A stretch of DNA of 36,771 nucleotides. Origin: a virus. Below, one piece after another: positions 15,289 through 23,648 of this stretch. The stretch's first letter is position 1. Each line of letters starts with the position of its first letter. The stretch spans positions 1 through 36,771 of the IMG/VR virus record IMGVR_UViG_3300048839_000748; one strand, 5' to 3'. A program made the translations under genes and the position numbers. A model generated the notes under the pieces. That model was given only the letters and a program-made list of their open reading frames with translations. It had not been told where the DNA came from and searched no databases.

Positions 15289-16250
15289 AGCTGTTGCTTG
15301 GGAACATCGACTATCGAACGCACATGACAGACGAGGGCGAGCAGTTGCAGCGAGGTCTCGTCGATGCGGGATGGACGATTGCCGGATACGGGTACGGCGA
15401 CGGGTGCCGAAGCGTAAAGAAGCTGCTGGAGCGTCACAACCCGTCGATGGTGTTCATTCAGGACAAGCGTGACTGGTCCCGTGATTCGAGAGGTTGCTTT
15501 AATTCTCGCGTCCATTTCGAAGAACTGCCGCTGCTGGCGGCTCATCCGGCGAAGAAGATTTCGGTTTTCAAAGATGCGGGCAGCGTCATCGACTATCAGC
15601 GTCGATCCATCGAGGAAGTGGGAGCAGACGCGGTGGTGACGTACTACCACAGCAGGAGTGTGCTCTCGCTTAATCCGTGGCTGGTCGGCAGACGATTGAT
15701 CCGCACCTACCACAGTGTTGACGCCGACCTTGTGCGGACGATCAACCTTCACCAGACGAGGCGACGCGGGATCGTGACGGGTGCGGTCTCATCGCTTTAT
15801 CCGCTGCGGCGACTGGTCGCCGACCATCACGGGAAGCTGAGGATTGATTTGCAAAGGCATCCTGGATACCACAATCACGGATCGCACACGCCGACGTACC
15901 TGAAATTACTGGCGCGGTTCAAGGTTCACGTTGCAACGTGTTCTGTTTTTCGATTTGCTCTGCGGAAAATCATCGAGTCGGTCGCGGTCGGCTGTACGCC
16001 GGTGACAAATCTTCCGGCGTGGGATGTTCTGCCGGAAATCGACGATGCGCTGGTACGGGTGTCCGAGCACGCGGACCTGGACGAGATGCAATGTGCGATT
16101 GACTTCGCGGAGAAAAACTGGACTGAGGACAAGGCGATTTACTTTTCCGCGAAGGCCGCGGCGTATTACGATTTTCGGATTGCGGGACAAAGGCTTGATC
16201 GGTCTATCAATGAAGATTCACGGCCTGACAACGTGCGTCAACTATGCTGA
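15285..16250 (+). CDS. GT-B glycosyltransferase (family 4-like)
   Basis: ATG 15285 overlaps the upstream TGA, and the in-frame GTG at 15273 is less likely. The N-terminal half alternates strands and helices (LLLGNID, MVFIQDKRD, ISVFKDAGS). The C-terminal half holds the donor-binding pattern ATCSVFRFALRKIIESVAVG, followed by CTPVTNLPAW, as in GT4/CgeB-like enzymes. The 321-aa length is usual for a compact GT-B. It is the middle transferase of the cassette and probably makes a short glycan with the two GT-A enzymes. Confidence 0.7.
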   Translation: MKLLLGNIDYRTHMTDEGEQLQRGLVDAGWTIAGYGYGDGCRSVKKLLERHNPSMVFIQDKRDWSRDSRGCFNSRVHFEELPLLAAHPAKKISVFKDAGSVIDYQRRSIEEVGADAVVTYYHSRSVLSLNPWLVGRRLIRTYHSVDADLVRTINLHQTRRRGIVTGAVSSLYPLRRLVADHHGKLRIDLQRHPGYHNHGSHTPTYLKLLARFKVHVATCSVFRFALRKIIESVAVGCTPVTNLPAWDVLPEIDDALVRVSEHADLDEMQCAIDFAEKNWTEDKAIYFSAKAAAYYDFRIAGQRLDRSINEDSRPDNVRQLC

Positions 16251-16887
16251 CCTGCTGGCGCAGACGCTTCCTCGGTGGGTGACGTACCTTGCGAGTTGCA
16301 CGGTCGTCACGAGTCTGTCAGACAACGACACCGCGTCTATTGCTTCCGACCTTGGCGCGTCGGTGCATCGTACAGATGCGTTTTACGAGCCGCGAGGAGC
16401 GGCGACGTTCAATAAAGCGAGGGCGATGAATGAGGCGATTCCTCGTGAGGGGTGGGTATTATTTTTTGATGCCGATATTCTGCCGCCGGTCGGATGGCTC
16501 GATGTCGTGACTCGATCAGGTCCAACGTGCGGGAATCTGTACGGTGCCGCCAGACGGCAGGGCGAATCGGCGGCAGACGAGTCGAAAGACGATCTTCCGA
16601 TGATTCCCGACCGCGAGTTGGCCGGTTTTTTTCAGATGTGGCACCGCGACGATCCGATTGCTTCGGCGCGAGGCGGCAAGATTCTGAACGAGTGGACTCA
16701 CGCCGGAGGTTACGACAGTGATTTTGCTTTTTTGTGGCCGCAGATGAGGAGGATCATCCTTCCGATCACCACACTCCACATCGGCGAGCCTGGCCGCAAC
16801 TGGTGCGGCAGGGGCAACGACGTCGCAATGGCCGCACTCCGCGCCAAGCGACGCCAGATGAACGGACACCGACACGAGCGGTTATAA
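16210..16887 (+). CDS. GT-A glycosyltransferase-like protein (225 aa)
   Basis: Start ATG 16210 lies inside the previous gene (41-nt overlap). The longer upstream frame is only its shadow. FFDADI (Asp87, Asp89) is a DxD-type metal site. The preceding TFNKARAMNEAI and following GWLDVV fit family-2-like transferases. The C-terminus has a GRGNDVAMAALRAKR segment. The gene ends in a TAA that is part of the repeated motif GTTATAAAATCT. Confidence 0.7.
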   Translation: MKIHGLTTCVNYADLLAQTLPRWVTYLASCTVVTSLSDNDTASIASDLGASVHRTDAFYEPRGAATFNKARAMNEAIPREGWVLFFDADILPPVGWLDVVTRSGPTCGNLYGAARRQGESAADESKDDLPMIPDRELAGFFQMWHRDDPIASARGGKILNEWTHAGGYDSDFAFLWPQMRRIILPITTLHIGEPGRNWCGRGNDVAMAALRAKRRQMNGHRHERL

Positions 16888-16892
16888 AATCT
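16881..16892 (+). promoter_or_regulatory. Shared gap motif GTTATAAAATCT (copy 2)
   Basis: An exact copy of 8212-8223. Here it overlaps the stop codon of the last glycosyltransferase and precedes the tail-tube gene by 78 nt. The gap also has the palindrome AAGTTTA-T-TAAACTT at about 16931-16945 and TAGGAG before the ATG, so it is a candidate late promoter region for the tail module. Confidence 0.4.
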
Positions 16893-16969
16893 GTAATCAA
16901 CTAAACAATTCGAGAGATGCCGTCGGTCAAAAGTTTATTAAACTTGAAATAGTTTAGGAGACCCCTCAC

Positions 16970-17428
16970 ATGGCAGATTACATGCTTGGCAACGAGTTTT
17001 ATCTCTACCGAAACACGGGAACCTATGGTTCACCGACCTGGGTGGAGCTTGAGAACGTCCGCGACGTTACGCCTAATTTTGCGAAGGACGAGGACGACGC
17101 GACTACGCGAGAATTCGCGCGGCTCGGATGGAAAGCCGTCGTCCCGACTCTGCGGAATTGCGAGGTGACGTTTGAGATGGTCTATAAGCCGGACGACCCC
17201 GATTACCTCGCGCTTCGCGCTGCGTATCTGGCCGTGCCCGCTGAGTCGATTGAGTTCCTCATCCTCAATGGTCCGGTGGCGACGGCAGGCAACACCGGCA
17301 TTCGCGCGACGTTCGGCGTGTTTAATCTTTCCGATCCACAGCCGATTGCAGGCGTGGTGAAGGTTCAGGTCACGCTCAAAGCCGTCCCCGCCGACAATCC
17401 GCCCGCTGAGTTCACGGTGTCCACCTGA
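16970..17428 (+). CDS. Major tail tube protein
   Basis: Polymerises into the tail tube through which DNA is injected. It lies directly before the frameshifted chaperone pair and the tape measure, the standard order. The sequence is beta-rich and starts MADYMLGNEFYLYRN. The segment WVELENVRDVTPNFAKDEDD, and ATTREFARLGWKAVVPTLRN just after it, is typical of tail tube proteins of long-tailed phages. A TAGGAG ribosome site lies about 9 nt upstream. Confidence 0.78.
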   Translation: MADYMLGNEFYLYRNTGTYGSPTWVELENVRDVTPNFAKDEDDATTREFARLGWKAVVPTLRNCEVTFEMVYKPDDPDYLALRAAYLAVPAESIEFLILNGPVATAGNTGIRATFGVFNLSDPQPIAGVVKVQVTLKAVPADNPPAEFTVST

Positions 17429-17907
17429 TGCAGAGTTTTTCCGACAACAAGGGCCGCCGGTGGACGATTGAAATCACAATCTCCGCTGTCGGTCGCGTTC
17501 GGGCCGTGACGGGGCTTAACCTTGCCTTTGCCGGCGACGACAACTGCCGGATGCTCGGACAGATTTTGTCCGACCCGTCGATGTTGTTTGCGGTCATCTG
17601 CGCGATCATCAAGCCGCAGTTGACCGCGCAAGGCATCTCTGAGGAGGAGCTTGGCGACGCAATCGGCGGTGATTCGCTGGAGAAAGCGAGCGAAGCCTTC
17701 ACCGAAGCGTTAACGGATTTTTTCCCGTCAGAGAAACAGAGGAAGGCGGCCAAGGGGATTCTCGCCCTGATGCGGACGGCGCACGAGAAAAAGATTCAGG
17801 AAGTGATGGCGAAGATCGAGGAGATTCGGAGTCGAGTCGATGCAGGAGATTTGACGAGCTTGTCTGGCGACTTGCCGGAATCGTCGGCATCGACCCCCGC
17901 GACCTGA
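17428..17907 (+). CDS. Tail assembly chaperone, short form (gpG-like)
   Basis: TGATG overlap with the tail tube gene. It is an alpha-helical 159-residue protein with an early IEITISAVGRVRAVTGL strand and a charged helical C-terminus, as in gpG-like chaperones that coat the tape measure during tail assembly. The -1 frame is open from 17643 through 18158, so part of the product is expected to shift and read through to the next ORF. Confidence 0.75.
   Translation: MQSFSDNKGRRWTIEITISAVGRVRAVTGLNLAFAGDDNCRMLGQILSDPSMLFAVICAIIKPQLTAQGISEEELGDAIGGDSLEKASEAFTEALTDFFPSEKQRKAAKGILALMRTAHEKKIQEVMAKIEEIRSRVDAGDLTSLSGDLPESSASTPAT
17718..17724 (+). promoter_or_regulatory. Candidate -1 frameshift site T TTT TTC
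   Basis: In the chaperone frame the codons are TTT TTC preceded by T, a canonical -1 slippery heptamer. A second weaker candidate is G AAA AAG at 17787-17793. Both leave the -1 frame open to 18158. The gpG/gpGT frameshift is conserved in long-tailed phages, but which site is used cannot be decided from the sequence. Confidence 0.5.
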
Positions 17908-18158
17908 CGTTGCGGCAATTGGTTTTCGCCGCACAGTCGAAGCGCGAAGACGAGTGGAGTCGGACGGCTGGCATTATGTGCATCCTCGCGGAAATCAACC
18001 GCGACCCGAAATCGAGGTCGAAACCCTACAAGCCGGAGGAGTTCAACCCGATGATTAAAAAGCCCAAACGACACGTTCACATCAACGACTTCAAGGCTAT
18101 GTTTGTTTCCGGCTGGGCTTCGCGCCAATTGAAAACAAAGGAGCTTGCCCGTGGCTGA
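17850..18158 (+). CDS. Tail assembly chaperone, frameshifted extension (gpT-like)
   Basis: From about 17850 the -1 frame becomes clearly coding: FDELVWRLAGIVGIDP, then TLRQLVFAAQSKREDEW, a pattern found in gpT-like extensions. It has no start codon before a TTG at 17910, which lies within that conserved-looking segment and has no ribosome site. Expression through -1 frameshifting from the upstream ORF is therefore expected. The C-terminus is basic (KKPKRHVHIND) and ends 7 bases after the tape-measure GTG. Confidence 0.65.
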   Translation, partial: FDELVWRLAGIVGIDPRDLTLRQLVFAAQSKREDEWSRTAGIMCILAEINRDPKSRSKPYKPEEFNPMIKKPKRHVHINDFKAMFVSGWASRQLKTKELARG

Positions 18159-20268
18159 CGTTGGCGCGACAAAAGCTGCCCGCGCGTATGTTGAGCTTTT
18201 TCTCGACCGGACGAAGCTGGATGCCGATCTGGCCAAGGTCGCCAAGAAGCTGGAGTCGTGGGGCAACTCCATCGTCGGCATGGGCAAGAAGATCGCCGCG
18301 ACCGGCGCGGCAATTACGTCCGCATTCGCCGGAGCATCGGCGGTGTACGCCAGGTCCGGCGATGCGATCCTGAAAATGTCGCAGCGAACCGGCATCGCGG
18401 TCGAGTCGTTGTCCCAGTTGAGTTTTGCGGCAGACCAATCCGGCACGTCAATCGACAGCCTTGAATCCGCCGTGCGGAACATGCAGCGAGTCATTGACGA
18501 CGCCGCAACGAACACCGGCGAGGCCGTGGACGCACTGGCCGATCTGGGATTGACCGCTGAAGAATTGCAGGGACTTGGGACGGAAGAACAGGTCAAGCTG
18601 CTGGCCGACCGGCTCGCGTCGATTGAGAGTACCGGCACGCGAGCCGCTAAAGCGATGGCTGTCTTTGGTCGCAACGCATCGGAAGTCCTGCCGATGCTGT
18701 CGCTTGGTGCGAACGGCATTGCCGATTTGCAGATGCAGGCCGACAAGCTGGGGCTGACGATTTCAACCCGTGATGCTGAAGCCGCGTCGAAGTTCGGCGA
18801 CCAGTTGGGCGCGCTGTGGGCGGTGATAAAGCACGGTACGTTCGTCGTCGGATCGTCTTTGGCTCCGCTGCTTGGCAAGGTCGCCGGTCTGGCAACTCAA
18901 GCCGCTGCCGCAATGTCGAAATGGATCGACGAAAACCGAGGGCTTGTCGTGCTCGCGTTTCAGGCCGGAGCCGCCATCACCGCCCTTGGCGTGTCGATTA
19001 TCTTGTTCGGCAAGTCGCTGACCGTGGCCAGTTCCGCCGTGAGTGCGTTGAGCGCGTCGATCAAGTTTTTCCTCAACTGGAAGACGCTGTTGGTCGCCGG
19101 AATCGCGGCAGTCGCGTTCATGATCGGACGATACCTCGTGCAGCACACGGAAGCCGGAGCGAAGATGATGCGATATCTTGCGTCCGTATTCGGCGAGGTG
19201 CGACACTCGATCAGTGATGCGTGGAGCGGAATTGTCGCGGCGGTCGGAAGCGGAGACCTCGCCGGAGCGTTCGAAATCGCGTGGACGGCGGTGAAGCTGG
19301 TCTGGCAGCGAGGAATGCTGGAAGTCACGAAGCTGTGGCCAGGGTTCGAGGCTACCTTCAGTTCGATGGGCGACCGACTGCTTGAGATTTTCATTACGGT
19401 GTCCGGTGCGTTTTCCCGCGCGTGGGTCAGTGTCACCAGCACGATCAAGAGCTTGTTTTTTAAGCTTGTCGCCAGCATCACCAGTGACCTGGAGAAGGTG
19501 CTCGGAGTCATTTCCGACATTCAGGACAGCGTTGCAAAATCAGCCGCGTGGAGCAACGCGAAGAAAACGCAATCCGACGCGATGTTCGTTAACCGCGTGG
19601 CCGCCGATGCCAATGCGTCATGGTGGGAAAGGAACAGAGCGAAGGTCATCGCATCAGAGCAAGGATTCGATCCGCTGATGGCCGCACGCGGTCAGGTGCC
19701 GGTGATGAGTGACGACGAAATCCGGCAGCACATCATGGCATCATCGCAGGAGGACACGAGCAACCCGTTCAGCATGGCGGGTATCAGGTCGCGGCTGCGG
19801 AGTGCCACCGAAGGCAGCCTGGAGAGATCGAGACAGATCAGCCGTGACGCCGACAAACAATTGCTCGATCTGTATAGGGGCGAGCAGGAGAAGCTCAACC
19901 AGCTGCGGAAAATCTCAGACGCCAACGCAAGCGCGAACCTGAATGCGAGAGAGCAGGAGATTAGGGAGCAGGAAGCGAAGGTAGATGAGTTGAAGAAGAA
20001 GTTGTCCGACCTGTCGCTTAACGCGAGAATTCGCGCCGACCTTGATCGAGCATTCCCCGACGAGACGACGGCAATTAAGCCGCCGACGTTCGACGAATTG
20101 AATCGGACCATGACGGCGACTGTTAAGGCGTTCGGCACTTTCAGCGCGGAGGAGGCTTCGAGGTTCGGCAGCAACACCAACAGAACGCTGACCGAAATCG
20201 AAAAGGCGTCAAAGAAAACGGCAGACAACACCAGAAGGATCGCCGATTCGCAACCGGCGTTTCAATGA
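18151..20268 (+). CDS. Tail tape-measure protein
   Basis: Determines tail length. GTG 18151 has GGAG with good spacing; a TTG at 18145 would be too close to it. The N-terminal ~330 residues show the phage tape-measure pattern MSQRTGIAVESLSQLSFAAD, then SGTSIDSLESAVRNMQRVID. About 330-400 contains a hydrophobic stretch (VVLAFQAGAAITALG, LLVAGIAAVAFMIG) likely to cross a membrane on injection. The rest is helical and charged with coiled-coil sequence near the end. At 705 aa it predicts a tail of roughly 100 nm by the usual 1.5 angstrom per residue rule. Confidence 0.85.
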   Translation: MADVGATKAARAYVELFLDRTKLDADLAKVAKKLESWGNSIVGMGKKIAATGAAITSAFAGASAVYARSGDAILKMSQRTGIAVESLSQLSFAADQSGTSIDSLESAVRNMQRVIDDAATNTGEAVDALADLGLTAEELQGLGTEEQVKLLADRLASIESTGTRAAKAMAVFGRNASEVLPMLSLGANGIADLQMQADKLGLTISTRDAEAASKFGDQLGALWAVIKHGTFVVGSSLAPLLGKVAGLATQAAAAMSKWIDENRGLVVLAFQAGAAITALGVSIILFGKSLTVASSAVSALSASIKFFLNWKTLLVAGIAAVAFMIGRYLVQHTEAGAKMMRYLASVFGEVRHSISDAWSGIVAAVGSGDLAGAFEIAWTAVKLVWQRGMLEVTKLWPGFEATFSSMGDRLLEIFITVSGAFSRAWVSVTSTIKSLFFKLVASITSDLEKVLGVISDIQDSVAKSAAWSNAKKTQSDAMFVNRVAADANASWWERNRAKVIASEQGFDPLMAARGQVPVMSDDEIRQHIMASSQEDTSNPFSMAGIRSRLRSATEGSLERSRQISRDADKQLLDLYRGEQEKLNQLRKISDANASANLNAREQEIREQEAKVDELKKKLSDLSLNARIRADLDRAFPDETTAIKPPTFDELNRTMTATVKAFGTFSAEEASRFGSNTNRTLTEIEKASKKTADNTRRIADSQPAFQ

Positions 20269-20271
20269 GCA

Positions 20272-21108
20272 ATGGCAATCACCGTAGAAGAACGATTCAA
20301 GTCGCGGCAGGGATCGGCCATCGAAAATGAGCGGCTGTATCTGGCCGTCGGCGACGACGATGACGCGGCAATCCGTGACGCGGTGGACGCCGCCGCGCCA
20401 TCGACCAGCGACGCCGGAGTGAAGATGTCCGACAAGATCACCGTCGAGCAAATCGCCGGTGATACATGGTTCGCCGTCGTGCCTTACGGTGCGGTCAGTT
20501 TCGACACATCTCCGGCGCAAACGGGAGAATCGGTTTTCTCTTTCAATACCGGCGGATCGACGATCCACGTTCAGACGAGTCTTTCGACCGTGGGGGCCTA
20601 CCCGACGAGCGGAACGCCATCGGCAGCGACCTCAGACTACAAGAATCTGATCGGCGTTAATCAGGACGGCGAGGCGGAAGGCGTCGATATTACGCAACCG
20701 GCCTACGCATTCAGCGAAACAAAATACATCAGCAATTCGAGCATGACGGTGAGTTACCGATCCAAGCTCTATCGACTCACGGGCCGCGTGAACAATGCGT
20801 CGTGGGTCAACGATGCCGGTGACACATTCGCAGCCGGAGAGGTGCTGTTTCTTGGCGTGAGCGGCTCGCGTCGCGGACGTAACGGCGACTGGGAGCTTAC
20901 GTTCAATTTTGCCGCCGCACCGAACGTGACGGGATTGACGGTCGGCGACGTAACCGGCGTGGCAAAGAAGGGGTGGGAATATCTCTGGACCGAAAATAAA
21001 ACCGAGACGACCGGCAGCGGAGGAAACAAGCGCAACGTGACAAGGCCGGTTCGCGTTTACGTCGAGCAGGTCTATCGCACCGACGATTTTGGCGACCTTG
21101 ATCCATGA
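20272..21108 (+). CDS. Putative distal tail/virion protein (278 aa)
   Basis: It follows the tape measure, where distal-tail proteins sit. It is mostly beta-rich, with an N-terminal helix-strand start (MAITVEERFKSRQGS), a central Ser/Thr-rich portion, and a C-terminal segment with YLWTENKTET and VYVEQVYRTDDFGDLDP. No specific family motif is recognised. ATGA overlap with the next gene. Confidence 0.55.
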   Translation: MAITVEERFKSRQGSAIENERLYLAVGDDDDAAIRDAVDAAAPSTSDAGVKMSDKITVEQIAGDTWFAVVPYGAVSFDTSPAQTGESVFSFNTGGSTIHVQTSLSTVGAYPTSGTPSAATSDYKNLIGVNQDGEAEGVDITQPAYAFSETKYISNSSMTVSYRSKLYRLTGRVNNASWVNDAGDTFAAGEVLFLGVSGSRRGRNGDWELTFNFAAAPNVTGLTVGDVTGVAKKGWEYLWTENKTETTGSGGNKRNVTRPVRVYVEQVYRTDDFGDLDP

Positions 21109-22622
21109 TAGGCGATCCGTATAGACCAGTTCGAGCAGGGCAACCCCTGTCGATTCCGGCGACTGTCTGGAATCAGCTGCTGAACATTGCGCGATCGGGC
21201 ACACTGCCGACGCAATCGACGGAAGCCCGCACGCTGGCGAGTCGGCAAACGGGAGTGATTGAGGTCCGCAACGTGAGCGGGTCCAATCTGGATGCGTTTT
21301 CCGTGGTCGGTCTCGATGTCGTGACAATCGACAGCGACGACAACCTGCAAGAGTTCAAATCTCGCGTGCGGTTCGACGGCGATATTCCGGCGACAAGTCA
21401 GACCGGCTTTGCGATTCTGCTGGAGCCGCTGGCCGATGGTGCCATTGGTTCGGCTGCCGTGGCGGGAGTGTGTGCGGTTCAGGTGGAGTTCGCTACGGAG
21501 GCCGACTATCAGTTCGCCGACATGGACGCGGGCAACACCGCGTCGCTGCTGGCATCGACCGAGGGCGGCGCAGAGATTCTCTGGCGCAACGGAACGGGTG
21601 CCGGTACCGTGTGGTGCGTGGTGCGACTTGGCGCGGCTGCACCGCGTGAAGGACGGGTGAAAATCACCGGCTTCGAGCAGATTTCGGCCAATAAATACAG
21701 GTACGCCGGAGTCGAGGCCGACGTTGATGGCTCGGTACTGACCGGCGGTGAGTCGTGGACCGGCAAGGTCGGCGAAAGTTACATTCTCAATTACGTCGAG
21801 GCGAACAATTCCGCGTCTGGTACGCAGGGAAACTCGCGGAGCGAGGCGAGACCGATTCAGGGCGCGCCTGTGCTCAAAATTGTTGACCGCGACGGCGATG
21901 TTGCTTATGTCCAGTACGAAAACGCGGGCGATGAGGTCGGCGACCTGACGTGCTACACGCTGGCGAATTGCGACGACGAGTACGACACGATCACGCGACG
22001 GATCGGAGGAGCAAGTCCAGTCGGAAAGGTCGCGGCGATAAGCGGCGTGTGCTACTACGTTGTCGAGTCGGTGACGTGCCCTGAAGGGAACAATCCGATT
22101 CTCGATGAGGGCGCGCTGTTTGATTCGTGCATTGATTGCCAAGCCGCACAGGAAGGCGCGGAAGGCGACGGCAACGCACCGCAAACGTGCCCTGGCGGAT
22201 ACAGCAACGCCATCGTCACCGGCGGGCCGATCACGAAAAATCTCAACGATACGTCGCCACAGTATGGCTGCGATGCCGGACCAATTGATTCTGACGCGGG
22301 GTCGGATTCTCCGTGGGATGGCACCATCGCATATGCCGGCGGTGTTAACTGCGAATGGTGGTCTGACCCGTGGGTTAAGAGTTGGGAAGGCCGAGCATTA
22401 TACAACCCGACGGGAGTGACACAGCCCGTCACACTGGGGCTGTATGCTGGATATACGACGCCGATAGACAGAAAGATTTGGGTTCTGTTCATCAATTCGT
22501 CGAGTTCCGGCGGAGATAGAATTCAGATTTGGACGCGAGATGATTCGTCGCCGTTCGGGATTTACACCGCATATTGTTCAACGGTGACTAAACCTAAATA
22601 TCTTTTGGTCAGTGAAGTATGA
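21105..22622 (+). CDS. Putative tail tip/fibre protein (505 aa)
   Basis: It begins with DPYRPVRAGQPLSIPATVWN followed by LLNIAR. A similar start occurs in many phage structural proteins that attach to the tail end. It is beta-rich with Cys pairs in the second half (SCIDCQ and CPEG) and a C-terminal SSSSGGDRIQIWTRDD jelly-roll-like region. It is likely part of the host-contact apparatus. It overlaps its neighbours by ATGA on both sides. Confidence 0.6.
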   Translation: MIGDPYRPVRAGQPLSIPATVWNQLLNIARSGTLPTQSTEARTLASRQTGVIEVRNVSGSNLDAFSVVGLDVVTIDSDDNLQEFKSRVRFDGDIPATSQTGFAILLEPLADGAIGSAAVAGVCAVQVEFATEADYQFADMDAGNTASLLASTEGGAEILWRNGTGAGTVWCVVRLGAAAPREGRVKITGFEQISANKYRYAGVEADVDGSVLTGGESWTGKVGESYILNYVEANNSASGTQGNSRSEARPIQGAPVLKIVDRDGDVAYVQYENAGDEVGDLTCYTLANCDDEYDTITRRIGGASPVGKVAAISGVCYYVVESVTCPEGNNPILDEGALFDSCIDCQAAQEGAEGDGNAPQTCPGGYSNAIVTGGPITKNLNDTSPQYGCDAGPIDSDAGSDSPWDGTIAYAGGVNCEWWSDPWVKSWEGRALYNPTGVTQPVTLGLYAGYTTPIDRKIWVLFINSSSSGGDRIQIWTRDDSSPFGIYTAYCSTVTKPKYLLVSEV

Positions 22623-22930
22623 AATTAATCGTAAACGCAATGGCCGCACCGAAGATGTTCGCCAGTCTCGTCGAGTGCGGACAGGTTGACGCCAAACGCA
22701 ACACCGTGACGGTGGACGCCGACTCGGAGTGCTGGAAGGCTATCTCGCCATCCATCCCGACGGATGCAATAACACCGCCGCCGCCGTTCGGTCTTGGCGA
22801 CCTCGTGGCGGCGGCGGCAAAAGTAACCGGCGCGGCAAAAATAGCCGAACTGTTCACCCGACTCACCGGCAAAGACTGCGGGTGCGCAAAGCGACGCGAA
22901 AAACTCAATCGTCTTTCCTCTCGCGGTTGA
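22619..22930 (+). CDS. Small tail-region protein with C-terminal DCGC motif (103 aa)
   Basis: Start overlaps the preceding stop. The C-terminus LTGKDCGCAKRREKLN is a metal- or Fe-S-binding-like motif seen at the end of short proteins in phage tail regions. A Pro run (PPPPFG) separates the N-terminal part. The function is unknown. It is the last plus-strand gene and ends convergently over the next minus-strand gene by 26 nt. Confidence 0.55.
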   Translation: MKLIVNAMAAPKMFASLVECGQVDAKRNTVTVDADSECWKAISPSIPTDAITPPPPFGLGDLVAAAAKVTGAAKIAELFTRLTGKDCGCAKRREKLNRLSSRG

Positions 22931-23096
22931 CTCGAATCGTAAGATCAGTCCACCCGTAATTAAGCAAAATCCGCAACGCATGGCGCAGTTGCCGGATGTC
23001 CAGCTTTCGATTCGCGCCGCCAATATGCGCCCGCGCCAGTCGGCTCGACCAGTGCGGCGGATCGTGGTCCCACACTCGGACTGTATAGGTGGTCAT
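22905..23096 (-). CDS. Hypothetical protein (63 aa)
   Basis: Last gene of the leftward recombination operon. ATG 23096 is preceded by GGAGG with good spacing and overlaps the upstream TGA. Basic with several Trp; no known motif. Confidence 0.6.
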   Translation of the reverse strand: MTTYTVRVWDHDPPHWSSRLARAHIGGANRKLDIRQLRHALRILLNYGWTDLTIRVNRERKDD

Positions 23097-23434
23097 TCGC
23101 CGACCTCCACTTCCGCGATGATCTTTTTTCCGTGCCGATAAAAGCTCACCAACCGGACCCTGATCGTCACGGGGCGGTCAACGCCGTCAGGATCAATCAT
23201 CGTAATGTCGCTGCGGAACTGGAGCGGGATCGGGTCATAGACCGCGTAGGCTTCGGTCACGTCAAGTTCAACGCTCATTTCCTTGACCCAGTACGACTCG
23301 CGGTCCCAACGCACGGCGAGCCTGCCGAGCATTTCCGCGATGTCGTGTTCCGAGTGGTTTGCTGTGATTTTCAGCGGCGCGTAATAGTCGCGTCGATATT
23401 CACCCTGCCCGATTGATACCAGAGGTGCGGTCAT
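23093..23434 (-). CDS. Hypothetical protein (113 aa)
   Basis: ATG 23434 is chosen for its AAGGAG site 8 nt upstream. The open frame extends further but the longer N-terminus reads like a shadow. Mixed alpha/beta sequence with WDRESYWVKEMSVELDVTE and a basic C-terminal strand (RVRLVSFYRHGKKIIAEVEV). No family recognised. It lies among replication/recombination genes. Confidence 0.6.
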   Translation of the reverse strand: MTAPLVSIGQGEYRRDYYAPLKITANHSEHDIAEMLGRLAVRWDRESYWVKEMSVELDVTEAYAVYDPIPLQFRSDITMIDPDGVDRPVTIRVRLVSFYRHGKKIIAEVEVGE

Positions 23435-23648
23435 ATTGAGTCTCCTTTCGTTGCGGTGAGTTCCACCATTGCATGACCAGTTTCGTGTCGCGGATCGGAG
23501 CGGTCGAAGCAACCAGTGCTTTGGCGAACCGCAGCGTGGTGTTCCGCTCCGCAGCGAACATTTTGTCGTAATAGACGTGGAAGGAATAGAGCCTGAACTC
23601 CGCGACAATTTCTTCCATTAGATCGGGATTGCTGATGTTGCCATCCAT
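23400..23648 (-). CDS. Hypothetical protein (82 aa)
   Basis: ATG 23648 follows GAGGAGG. It is a helical protein with EEIVAEFRLYSFHVYYDKMF. It overlaps both neighbours by about 30 nt. No known motif. Confidence 0.55.
   Translation of the reverse strand: MDGNISNPDLMEEIVAEFRLYSFHVYYDKMFAAERNTTLRFAKALVASTAPIRDTKLVMQWWNSPQRKETQYDRTSGINRAG

Noticed and set aside
17796-18878. A 360-codon open frame on the minus strand
   Set aside because: It mirrors the chaperone and tape-measure genes, with a Ser/Pro/Ala-rich composition typical of antisense frames.
21072-22184. A 370-codon minus-strand frame opposite the tail-tip gene
   Set aside because: Antisense shadow with no recognisable domain or ribosome site.
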